64,000 nucleotides of DNA, taken from Parus major (lineage: Eukaryota; Chordata; Aves; Passeriformes; Paridae). The notes under the pieces were generated by a model. That model saw only the letters and a program-made list of their open reading frames with translations. It was not told the origin of the DNA and did no database searches. How positions within the stretch are numbered: the stretch's first letter is position 1; the number at the start of each line of letters is the position of its first letter. The position numbers were made by a program, and so were the translations under genes. Where the stretch lies: positions 17,524,751 through 17,588,750 of the forward strand of contig NC_031770.1 in assembly GCF_001522545.3 (NCBI RefSeq). The letters run 5' to 3'. Below are positions 45,976 to 58,100 of the stretch, piece after piece.

Positions 45976-48900
45976 TGTGTTTTTAGTGTCCTGGATGTGG
46001 TCTGGAGGCTGGAGAGCATGCTGCAATAAAAGGAAACCTTTATTAATAATACAAAGGAGTTCTGCTGCAATGAAAGAATTCATTAAAGATTAAGCTGGTT
46101 ATTAGTGGAGAGGGTGTGTCTGTGTTTTAAGTGCAGTATTCATGGAGACCCTCTCCCCAGAAATACATGTTAATTATTCCTAACTTTTCTCAGAGGCTTG
46201 TTTTGCTGTCTTGTGATAAAATCTCAAGGTCAGGAAGGAAGACACTTTTAGTGATGCTCATACAGTTGGCATTGTAAAATTTTATTTTTAAGTGAAGGTG
46301 GTGCTAATGGAAAGGGTGATAAATTTTAATTTCTATTAAATACTGGTGCACTGGCTATAACTATCTAGTAGCACTTGCACAACACTGTTGACAGGCTTGC
46401 TAATGGATTAAAGGGAGTTGATGTCATGCTAGCTATGGAGTGGAAATGTAAGCAGAACTTGTAGTTTTCTTGTCCAGTATACTGGGGAGTGCCGACCAAT
46501 TGCCAAAAATTCTGAAGAAACCTGAACAGTTCATCACTCTGATCGTGTTTCACTCCCTCATTTCTCAGCTTCAGGACTATAGGGCCTGCTCCAGTGGAGA
46601 ACAAAAGGAGCATGAGAGCTGATGGCTGCATCAGAGGTGCCCAGGCAGGTGTGTAAAGTTAAATCCAGAGGAAACAGTCATGGGAAACAAGGGCAAATAA
46701 GATTGCAAGGAAAGGAGTGCAGCTGGAGGTGTGTTGGGAGTGGGCAGCTTGAGGAAGGTAAAAGCGAACTGCAAGTCCTGAACTTTGAGACAGGGAGTGA
46801 CTTCCATGGGCTGTTTCAGCACACCCAAGTGGTGGGAGCTGCCAGGGGGGCACATCCAGGACAGAAATTCTAGAGAGCTGCAAGTATTTGTGCTGTGTCT
46901 TTTTAAGAACAATAAGCTGTTTAGGTTTTTTGTTTTTTTGGTGGGTTTCTTTGGTTTATGTTGTGTGACCCCCTCACCTTTTAATTTTTTTTTTCCTTCT
47001 GAATTCAGTAATGTATAGAAGGGAATTAAACTCACTTGCAAAGAAGCACAGGACTTGGAGATGCAGGACATTGGTTTCACTGGCTATTATAAACTCTTTT
47101 CTGGGTGGCCTGGGGCAGGTGAGTTTTTGGGGTGTGTGCCCTGTCTTGCTTATGTGGAAAGCAACATGACTTAGATTTCTGGAGCAGGTTAAACTCTGGT
47201 ATTTGGGACATACTGTACTAGTGATGAATGAGTCCTTTCCCAACAAACTTTAATTCTCTTAGATTTCAACTATCCATTTTTTAATGGCCAAGAGGCTGTC
47301 TGAGAAGCATTATGATGCTGATTTGGACCACTTGACAAATCACAGTGTTTGGGTTTTCCATTAATAAGACAGAAAAAAATGTAGGTCTGTCAGATGATTG
47401 TGGTGCTTAGATAATCTCTTCCTTTGCTGTTTGTCAGAGCAGTGTTATAATTAGTCCTTTGCATTTTTCTCATTTAATTCATCCCTCACTGCATGTATCT
47501 TATCATGCACTATCATGAGGCAAGTTGAAACATTAATTAATTTGAGCCATTTCAGAGAGCTGAAGGACTCATTTAGCTGTCTTTTCCCTTTGAATTCAGA
47601 GACCAAGATTGTAGCTACTTGCTGCCTTCAAGTGAGAACGGTCTCTGGCAAAATTCTTCACCTCAAGTGAACTTGCAGACATGCGATTTCTTGACTGGCA
47701 CCTGCCATTTAATACCTAAGTTCTCCATCTAGAAATGCAGAAGAATTAGTGAATTCTTGTATTATGTATCCTGAATTGTGTATGGATAGGGATCTGTGTC
47801 TCTGGATCCTACTTACACTCCCTTAATATGTTTTATAATTCAGATGTGGATACAGTGTTTTTAAAAAACAACCATCAACCCCCTATATAGTATGTTTTAC
47901 TGTAATTTCTTTATTTGGTCCTGAGTATCTTCTTACAAGTATTTCTGTGGACATGCAAAGAGTACCTGCTGTTCCTTGCAAGACTGGTTTCCAGCCCTGC
48001 CTGCATTATGGATAAAATCCTTGTTTCAGTCAGGAAAGCATCCTGCTGCAGATATTGGTCTCTGTGCTAAATACTGGCTTACAAGCAATCAATGCAGTAT
48101 GGAAAACTGAGGTGTAATATGAATTTTCAAACCGAGGCAAAATTGACACTCTGTAATCTGAAACATTAAGGTCGAAGGCAGGCTGGGTCATCAGGAATTA
48201 ATGAAAACCAAAAACTGAGGAGGAGAAACTTTGAAAGACATTCAAACACATCACAGAAAATCCAATTCTTCTGTCTTCCTTTTCAGATCTGAAGGCACAC
48301 TCCAGCTCACTTGGCCTTCACCCTGGTCTAAAACAAGTGTACTCACAGCTGGCTATCAAAACCATGCCAGTCCCAGTGTAACCTTTCCTCCTGTTTTTAC
48401 ACCATCCTAAAGAGCTGCAAGGTAAAAGGCACTGGACACTTTCCCCATGTTAATATTAATTTGGTTGTCCACTTCTGTTTTTCATCTGTGGCTAGTTTCT
48501 TGTGGCTGTTACATCCAACTCGACAAGTGCTGACATTTTTCTCCCATTCTTCAGACAGTGCTGTGAATGGATTTATGTAACTGTCTTTCCTGCTCTGTGT
48601 CTGATTTTATAGCTTGATGGATAGGTCAATTTTCAGAGGCATGGGATCCACAGTGATGCTGCTTTTAGTTGCCATTTTTTTTCAGGTCTCCTTGACAAAA
48701 TGCAGGTGAGTATTTTGCAGTCAAAAGGGTTTGGAAATTCTGCTGACTGATCACTTTTCAACAATTTGATTATTGCTAAATTCTGTGAGACTCCAGTGAA
48801 GTTAAAGGCAATGGAGAGTGTATTGTTATTGGAGCAGCTTTGTGTTTAGCATGACTTGCATCACACTTGACTGCTTTTCAAATATGGGCATCTGAAGAAT

Positions 48901-51405
48901 ACTCTGGGAAATTTCTGATTCCTCCTTCTGGGCTCTGGGAAGTGAATAAAGGTTAATCTCATGCACCTTGTGCCAGTGCTCTGTGCTATCCATGTGCTCG
49001 TTGTCTGGAAGAGTTTTGGATCCAAGTGTCAAAATCAATCCCCACAGAAATTTTCAGGGTCACTGGGAATTTTTCCTTGTTCTGGTAACTCTCATGGCTT
49101 GTAGCAGAACTGTTCACTGAGCCCTGCACTGCAAGGATAAGGTGTCCTGTGTGTTTGGGAGTACATAAAGTGTTCAGCCAGGCAGTTCCCAGTGTGGCAG
49201 ACAACATATAATCCACAATGAAACCACCCTCCCACCATGTTTTGTTCCTCTTCAGTTGTTTCTTGCTGTCAGAATGAAATGTGGCATCCTAAAGTGAATC
49301 TAACACTACAAATGAGGCTCAAACACCACTGAATGATCTCTCTTGATTCATACATTACACTCTCATTAATGCAATCTGGTGCAGCACTTGCATGTACTGG
49401 ACAGGTTTGCTAAAGATGGATATTTACAGACCCTGCTTGCTTTAGTCCTCCTTTGCTGCTGCAATAAAATAAAATGCAATTACTTTAGCAGTCCCTGTAT
49501 TTTGAAGAAGTCATTAAATGTTAACCAAAATACTTTCTTTGCTGTCTTTAAGATCTGGAATAGTTTTGCCAAGGGAAGAATGCTGTTGTCTGTCTTCTGA
49601 GCTGTGGTTATGCCTAAATAAAAGCACTAAAGATGAGATCCTTAAATTTGTGTACCAGAGTCAGTTTGAAATTTAAAGGATGGAACAGATGCCTCTTTTG
49701 ATGTGAAGAAACAGCAAGTGCCTGGCCCTGAAACTGTGTGTTGCTGAACTCTAGGAAAGGCTTGTACATGGACAGAGTTGAATTTTGCAGCTCAACCCTT
49801 CTTTATTCTGTACAGAACTTCCTAACTAATCTGATGGCCAGCTTCTTAAAAATGTTCATAATTTGCTTTTGTACAGGCCTTCATTTGGAACTGTGAATGT
49901 GCAGTAAACAGTTTGACTGAGTCATTTGGGAAACCAAATTTAAGTCCTTTAATCTTAGATTCCAAGGTTTGCCTCACTCTTCTCCTCTGAGCTATTTGTC
50001 TGCTGCTCAAATGAAGTTTAAAGTCAGGGAGATCTTTGTGGATGTGAGTGAAGGGTCTGGATTCTGAAGCACCAATGCAAGCTGCAGAGCAGACTTTATT
50101 CTGTCCATCAAGGACTCAGATTTTGACTTGCCTTATTTTTCTGGACTTTTTATTTAAAAAGCTGGTGTAGGTTTTCCCTTCATAGAACCCCATATGAGGA
50201 GAAACTCATAATAAGAGGGGCAAAATGCCCATGTATCAGTGCAAAACAGAACCCGAAGAGCTGTATCTGTGCTTTGTGGAAATAGCAGATGCTTTGCAAA
50301 TGTGGATCCCAGTTTTGCACTTCTTTGGCATTCAACACCTGCCACTGTACTCTGGGAATGATTATAGTGCACTTTCAGATGCAGGAAACCTTTCAGGCTG
50401 CCTCTCTGATAGCACCAATTGAGTGATAAATATTCCATGCTGAAAATACTGTGCTTCTCATTCACCTTGCTTGCAGGAAGCAGATGGAGTAGTTAGTGCA
50501 GGTCTGGCATCCCTCTCTCCTTCTCATCAGCACCTTGTAGTTTTTAACAGCTGCCAAAATAGTCAAAAGGTGAAAAGCTTGGTCAGAAAGAGTGAAATAG
50601 ATAGGGTTGAGAGGCTCACAGAGGAGTCCTCTATGTGACTATTAGGTTAATCAATCAAAGTGGCCATAAAACAACAGTAGGAACAATGTCTGCTTCTAAG
50701 TTACTCATGACCTGACCCATGGGTGTAAATTCTTTGCTTGTGGCTGCAGCACATGGCTGGGCAGTTGTGTTGTTTCCACAGGTGCAGTCAGGATGTTCTA
50801 TTACCCCACCAAACTGCCTGGCAGGGCCCCCAGTTTAATCATGGCATGGAGAGCTGCAGTACCTGGAGTCTGCTATTCTGTTACCAGGCAGCTGGAGAAG
50901 GGCTTATAAGATAAAAGCTTGTACTCAGTGAAGGAAATAGCAATTCTAAGCAAAGATCATTTGCTTTGTTCCTGTTGACTTTGTTGTCTTCAGTCCTGAT
51001 GGCTTTTTAAATTCTGCTTTTTCTCCTATCACTTATTCTGGTATCTTCCTTTAATAAATGAGAAAGGACAAACGTACTTCCCAGTGGTTGCCTGCTTTTA
51101 TTTAGTGCACTGAACTTGCCAGGCCTTGCAGCTGTGCTGCCTGTTACCCTGGCTGAGAGGGAAACTCCCTGTGCAGGAGGGGACTGTGGACTAAGGTGGA
51201 TCCTGCCTGTGCCACTGCTGCAGAAGGACAGAGTAGGAAACATGTTCAGCATGTGTAGAACCCAATTTAAGGAAGTGTACTGAAGTAGTTTTTGAATATG
51301 ATCTGGATTATTTTCCTAGTGTGTTGGTGTGGAGGTAGTACCTGAGACATTTCCCTCCAAGAGTCACATTGTGGTTTCAGGACTGGGATTAAGTGACCCA
51401 CTGAG
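45976..51405. other. Long unique non-coding stretch
   Basis: About 5.4 kb without a recognised repeat family or gene. The only item singled out is the splice-site pair around 48686-48705. A 149-codon minus-strand frame at 46631-47080 has no domain and is overlapped by frames on the opposite strand. Confidence 0.55.
48686..48705 (+). other. Candidate recursive-splice site / 20-nt micro-exon (speculative)
   Basis: 'gttgccattttttttcag' ends in AG at 48684-48685 and is followed directly by GT, giving an acceptor-donor juxtaposition (CAG|GTCTCC). Exactly 20 nt later comes a perfect donor, TGCAG|GTGAGT (GT at 48706-48707). This AG|GT plus downstream-donor layout is that of vertebrate recursive-splice exons in long introns. 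The first donor (GTCTCC) is weak, which argues against recursive use and would favour a 20-nt micro-exon or chance. Confidence 0.2.
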
Positions 51406-51440
51406 TCCCCCTTTCCTCCCCCCTTTCCTCCCCCCTTTCC
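51406..51440. repeat. 12-bp polypyrimidine minisatellite at the gap edge
   Basis: About 2.5 units of CTTTCCTCCCCC precede the N gap. The right edge of the gap (52174-52208) is also nearly pure C/T. The minus strand is G-rich homopurine, a sequence type able to form G-quadruplex or triplex structures and often lost in short-read bird assemblies. Confidence 0.85.
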
Positions 51441-52173
51441 NNNNNNNNNNNNNNNNNNNNNNNNNNNNNNNNNNNNNNNNNNNNNNNNNNNNNNNNNNNN
51501 NNNNNNNNNNNNNNNNNNNNNNNNNNNNNNNNNNNNNNNNNNNNNNNNNNNNNNNNNNNNNNNNNNNNNNNNNNNNNNNNNNNNNNNNNNNNNNNNNNNN
51601 NNNNNNNNNNNNNNNNNNNNNNNNNNNNNNNNNNNNNNNNNNNNNNNNNNNNNNNNNNNNNNNNNNNNNNNNNNNNNNNNNNNNNNNNNNNNNNNNNNNN
51701 NNNNNNNNNNNNNNNNNNNNNNNNNNNNNNNNNNNNNNNNNNNNNNNNNNNNNNNNNNNNNNNNNNNNNNNNNNNNNNNNNNNNNNNNNNNNNNNNNNNN
51801 NNNNNNNNNNNNNNNNNNNNNNNNNNNNNNNNNNNNNNNNNNNNNNNNNNNNNNNNNNNNNNNNNNNNNNNNNNNNNNNNNNNNNNNNNNNNNNNNNNNN
51901 NNNNNNNNNNNNNNNNNNNNNNNNNNNNNNNNNNNNNNNNNNNNNNNNNNNNNNNNNNNNNNNNNNNNNNNNNNNNNNNNNNNNNNNNNNNNNNNNNNNN
52001 NNNNNNNNNNNNNNNNNNNNNNNNNNNNNNNNNNNNNNNNNNNNNNNNNNNNNNNNNNNNNNNNNNNNNNNNNNNNNNNNNNNNNNNNNNNNNNNNNNNN
52101 NNNNNNNNNNNNNNNNNNNNNNNNNNNNNNNNNNNNNNNNNNNNNNNNNNNNNNNNNNNNNNNNNNNNNNNNN
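51441..52173. other. Assembly gap of 733 N
   Basis: A continuous run of N. Its length is presumably an estimate. Open frames of 269-318 codons that span it exist only because N codons contain no stops and must be ignored. Confidence 0.99.
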
Positions 52174-55100
52174 CCCTCCCCTTTCTCTTCCCCTTCACTT
52201 CCTTTCCCTGTACAAGTAGTCATCAGTTCATTACTATGATGTGTAATAGCTACACTCTGAAAAATGGAAAAAATTATGTGGAAAATACCAAAATTACTGG
52301 GAAGTGCTAAAAAAAAATCCCCAATTGAAACTATAAATCTAACATTAAATTTCTAAGGTTTATTCCTAAAATAAAAATTGTCTTTATAAACTATTTCCAG
52401 ACGATGAGTTCTTCATCTATCACATTGAGCAGTGAAACCATTTGAGATTATTGGAATGTGCAAGGTAGGAAACAGCTCCTCTGGAGCAAAGTAATCCTGT
52501 AGTACTGCTGCAGTCACCTGTCATGGATGGATGGAGAAGTCATCCCATCATCCAGTTTTTCAAACAGTCTGGAATAGATGTGTGAGTAGGTTCAAATTCT
52601 TCACAACCCTCTGCAAAATTTGAGAAATAATTTGTGTTAAGGTGATGATAAGTTTCATCTTTCATCCATCTGGGTGACAGTTGATTACAGAAATAATACA
52701 GCAACTTTTCCCAGTCTAACACATAGGTAGCCATGACCATGAAAAGATCTATAAAGGAGTTTTGCAATATATCATTCACTTATTTGATTTATTTTTCAGC
52801 CTCCTGAGAGGTTTTGCCTGAAGCACTGAGTTCAGTGGGTGATAAACTCCCAGCATTTTAACAAGAGCTGGATAGAACATGCTTGGTGCAAGACTCAGGA
52901 TGCTGATCCTCCTGAGATGTAGTTCCTCCACAAAACTAAAGATTGCATGTATTCTCCCGAGGATATAACTGGAAAAAATTCTGTAAAGTTTTTTCCCTTC
53001 CTCTCACCCTTTTTGTATCTAAGTTTCTGTGTGCCAGCTAATGTGGCAGGGACAAGAACATGCTGAGAAAAGATCTCAGCATGGTAAGCTTTGCATGTTG
53101 AGGTCTGTTGGACAGCTGGGATTGCCTTGTACTGTGAGTCATGGCCATGAAGAGTGAAAGGAGGCTGCCCTTCCAGAACACTATGGAGTATAAGACTTGG
53201 AATATAATATCCTTTCTCTAGTAGTGTCAAAGTGATCCACTGCTCAAAGGAGGGATTTGCTTGGGTACAGTCAGACCCCAGAGTACAGAGGCCTGTTCAG
53301 AGATCAGATTTTCTCTATTTCACTCCTGTATTTGAGTGGACAGGACTGAGTGCTCCCCTTGTGCCTGCTCAAAACATTTGTAATCCAGATATTTCTTTTG
53401 AACTTCAGTATTTTCACTCTGGAAATGTTCTGGGGTCAGGATGTTGAAATCATTGACTGAGCTAAAAAGTGTATACTCTTATAATACTACATGCTTGAAA
53501 AAAAGCCAGTGAAATCTATTTGGTGGATCACACATCTGAGACTGAAACCTGCAGCTTCTTGTTTCTTGTCAGCATTTTCCAAAGTGTGGTGGTGCAAGAA
53601 GCACTTGAAGCATGAACCTAAAACCATGCAACCTAAACCAGTGTGGCTACCACTTGAATGATGATGGCTGTGGACAGCAGAGCTCATCTGATGCACGGTG
53701 GGTAGAGGAGTAGATAAAACATGCAGACAGCACTCCTGAGAGTCCTGATGGGCATCTCTATGAAAAGACTGATAAAAAATACAAGATATAAAGTAGATAC
53801 TGAAACTTCCTGCAGTGCATCCTATAAATGAGCTTAAAAGAGACATCCAAGTTGTCTTAAGGAAGAATTCCCAGTGGCCCTGCTCAGTGTGACTCCTGCA
53901 TGGCCACATTAACTTGGTGGAGTGCTCTGTATCCCTGTGGCATTCCCACACCTGCTCACATGTTAGTGTCTTCTATAAAAAGGGAGAAAAGAGGAGTGTT
54001 CCAAAGATGGCTTTTAAATGTCTCAGGGGATTTAGTGATGAAGACCTGCTAAACTTCAGAAAGGTGTTATTTTGGCACTGCTTTAAGCCAGTTAGTAAGT
54101 CCTGTTATGGGTAGATGTGATGCTGTATTTTGACAGTTCTACCTTTCCTGGGAACTTTTATTTGGAGATATAGTCCACTTGATTCCCTGATAATCAGGTT
54201 CTTAGTGATGCCTAACTGTACAAATGAAAAGAGTGATGTTGTGGAAACAGAAGCAGAGACCTGAAAAGAAGGCCATCCTAATCTTTACTCAAAATCTAAA
54301 TACTCTAGTCCCTCTTTGCTGCAGTAGCCTTTGCTAGTGAGGATTATCCAGCATCTAGAAGATCTGTGCTAGGGCAGGAGAGATTAAAAAAACAACCAGA
54401 ATAGCAGAGAACAAATCTATCAATATTCTTCTTAGAGGAGGAGAACAAAATTAGACTGTCCTTATGAATCCAAGTAGACTTTCACCTAAAGTGAAAAACT
54501 TTTCCCACATAAAGAACCTTCAGGGAGTTAGTTAAGATCTGCTAAGGTAAGATATATACTGCATCTCACTCTCCTTGAAAAGCCTTATGATGTTCATTCC
54601 CATTAACTCTCTCCTCAGGGTATTTTGTATGTCTGCAGAACATATTATGGCCATTTGGTTCTGAATAGTTTTGCAGGCCTGTCACTGAATTTAAGTCAGA
54701 AAATTTCTAAAACTGTGAACAACATTTCAAAAATTATAACAAGACTGTTTTGGTAATATATAAGTCAGCAGATAGAAATGTCTCACTAATTCCCTGTCAG
54801 GCCAGGCACAGTCAGAGTTTGAAGGAGAAGGTAAGAAATATTTTATTTGATGTATTCTGATAGAGCCCTATCCAAGTGAAGCTCTGCCAACATTTTCACT
54901 TTAATTTTGCATTGCAGAACCCTTCTGAAAGTTGCCTCACTGCTGTTCAGTCATTAATTTCTTTCCAATAGCAGCCCTTTCACCTTCAAAGAGAGAGTTA
55001 GAAAACTGGCACTGACTCTGCTTTATGCATCATTTGCATGTTATTTAGTATGAAAAATCTGTGTGGCATCTCTGTGTATGTCCAGCTCTTCACAGATAAA

Positions 55101-58100
55101 GACTACATTCATATCCTTGAGGAAGCAGAATGGGTTATTCTTCTACCAAGGAAGTAGTACAGGGTGAGGTAAAACTCTTTCATGGGTACCTGCAGTGGAA
55201 GAGTTAAAAGGCTTTGTGCTTAATGACTCAGATGGCTTTTATATCTAAGTAGAAATCCTTTCATTTTGAAGTCCGGTTCTCTTGCAAAGCTGAACATTTT
55301 ATCCACGAATTTCCTACTGGACAAAGGAATGGTGAGCTCCTGTTTCTCAGGAAAATGAGCTGCTGGATTCATTATTGTCAGCTCTGTACAAAATGGTTTG
55401 CCAGACATTTCAAGCATGAGGTAAAGTCCCTCTTGGGCCTGTACTGCAGCCCTCACAGTGGGGGAAGATGAGCTTTTGAAAACAATTCCATTTTTATTCA
55501 TTAATGTGTATAAAAATAGGACATTTGATCCATCCCAAAGCAAACAGTCTGAGTGTACTGTCCAGCAGGAGTACAGGACAAAAGGGCAGAGATGCAAGAC
55601 AGCAGAACCACACAACTTCAGAGCAAGGGTCACCTGCCCCAGGATCCTCTGCCAACAGCACACACTGGCAAATGGTTGAAGGATAGGCAAATGTAAGATT
55701 TTCTGCTGACTTTTTTATTTTTTCACATCCTTTTTCTCTTCAGTACATCTCTCAAAGTAAGTGTCTGTTCTTTTCTTGGACCCCTCTAAACTATTTGCAA
55801 CAATAGCATTCCTTGGCAAGGCTTTCCACACACTGATTACCTGTTGCATTAATAACCATCTCCTTCACCTCACCTGGCCTCCTTTTCCTTTCATTTTATG
55901 GCCTTACATTTTGTATGAGATGAAATGTTGGTAATTGATGCCTGTCTCTCTGATCCTGGCCACTTTTGATTAGTGGATCAGTGTCCTACTTCCACTAAAA
56001 TAACACCTTTCCAAATCAAAGGGAACATAGGAAAATCCTTCCATGTGTGGAAGCTCTTCTGTAGCTGAGGTCATTGTAGTTGCCTTTCTCTGAATGTTTC
56101 TGGTTGTAATCCAGCCTTCCTCAGATGAGGGAACAAGAATCACAGGCTATATTGAAGATGTGGAAGAGACATAGATACATACAATTACATAATTAGGTTT
56201 TCTGTGTTGTTCATTTGTTCTTGATAATATGATTTTCTTTTCTTCTGTTTTATTTTTGCTGTTTTGACTCCTGTTGAGTTGATGTTTGAATGGAACTAAA
56301 ATCAGGATATGCTGAAATACGATTCCTGGATGGTAATTGTCAGGTTTGAGTCCATTGTTTCCTGTGTGAAGTTAAGACTGGCTTTTTTCCATGTGCATTA
56401 TTACCTAAATTGTCATGCTTTCTTATATTGCCCTATCACCAAATCTTGTATGGTCCCTTAGCAATTCTGCCTAGTCTTCCCTCATTCTTACTGTCTTGAA
56501 TAATTTTTTATCAGCAGAAAACTTTCTCACCTTTTGCCATTTATTTATGAGTGAATTGAATCTCAGCACAGTTCCCTGAGGAAATCAGCTGATGATCTCT
56601 CTCCACTGTGACTGCTTACCCTTTGTTTTTTGTCTTTTAACCAGTTATTTTTCTGTGAAAGGACTTTTCTTGTCCTCCATAGCCATGCAACATTTGCATA
56701 GCTATGATTAAAAAGAGAAAAATCAGAAGAAATCATCACCAGAAGCAAAATTTCCGCAGATCAAAAAAACTCCAAGCAGAGCCAAGCTGAGCCCAAACAA
56801 TAAATGCAGTTGCACAGCAGTTGTAATTGTTGTCCTCCCAACAGAATAATTCAAATTCACGCAGCCCTATCTCAAGATGTGATTTGTCATCCCCTACTCC
56901 ACACAGGGCATCCACTGGGCCCTGCAGTAAACTGCCAGGCATCTGTAAAGGGGCACAACTACCCAATTGCAGAGAAGAGAAATATGTGGGGGCTGTTGAG
57001 CAGTTTTAGGGGGGAAGTTTGTATAGTTTGTTATTTTGTTTTGTTTTGTTTTATTTTGTTTGATTGGTGGTGTGGTGGTTTTTTTGGTGTTTGGGTTTTT
57101 TTACAGAAGGAGAGGGATGTTGTGTTTTTTTAATTTCCCAAAACCATCTCTCTGCTCCAGATCTCTCAGTACCATCCTAAAGGAAAATGCAGACATCTGA
57201 TGCTGATTCTGAAACACAAAAATTCTGCTGCCTCCTCTTTTCATAGCTCAGAGGGTATTTCTTAATTGCCTTCTGTCTCTTCCAGCAGCCTGTCCCATTG
57301 CTACATCCTGTTTTCTCTATCTGTTCTAGCAACCATTTTTTCCATATTGTTCAGGAAGACTTATTAATCCAGATGTTTCAGTCATCTACACAGTGTCACC
57401 CACAGAGCTTTAATTAATTTAATAAGAAGTTTATTAATTTAATTTGGCATTGGGTGTGGCTATAAGCCTGAGAATCTAGTAGGCAGCTAGGATCTAGTGG
57501 GGTTTCTATAATGAAGGAGATGAAAGCTGGAGAAACTTCCAGTTTTCTCAACCATAAAAGCTATGTTCTGCTGTCCAGGAAAAAATGGTTTGTGTTGAAT
57601 TCCTGCAAACTGTTTGAATGGGTGCATAACCTATAGAAATCATCAAGCAGAAGGATGTTGAAGACAATGTAAAATAAGGAGTTGTGCTAAATATGCTGGT
57701 GTTGTAATACAAGCCCAAAGCAGAGTGGTGGGGTGTACAGTCTGCAGGGGAGGGTTTGGGAAAGCTTTTTACACTCATGATGTGGAATAAGAGTGTGATA
57801 CCCGTGCATAGACCTTTGGAGTAACTGTGCCTAGACCATACATTGCTTGCCATTTGTTGGTCGTCCAAGTAAACGTGGAGATTTGAGCCTGACAAAATGT
57901 GTTTTTCAAGACTTAGCAGATGGTAGACCAAGGCTATTTCGTCCCTGCTTAACTGCTTCCCAGTAAAGCTCAATCTGGCTCATATTTAGCAGAGCTGTGC
58001 TGTGTTCTTGCAGGTCTCTTGCTCAGGAGTTGGGTAGAGCAGCAGGTGGATGTGTGCTCTGATTTTAGTTGGATTGGTAAGACATGGATGTGGCAGAGCT

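Noticed and set aside
51267..52223. Three long open frames (269-318 codons) across the N gap
   Set aside because: They consist almost wholly of unknown residues because N runs contain no stop codons. The real flanking residues are translated simple repeat.
53487..53951. 154-codon minus-strand frame rich in His, Ser and Cys
   Set aside because: No recognisable motif. The spaced His residues do not form a zinc-finger pattern.
55220..55690. 156-codon minus-strand frame
   Set aside because: No domain, and two plus-strand frames overlap its upstream part. Most likely chance.
57548..57973. 141-codon minus-strand frame considered as a possible endogenous retrovirus remnant
   Set aside because: No retroviral motif could be identified in any of its frames, and no LTRs or primer-binding site were seen nearby.
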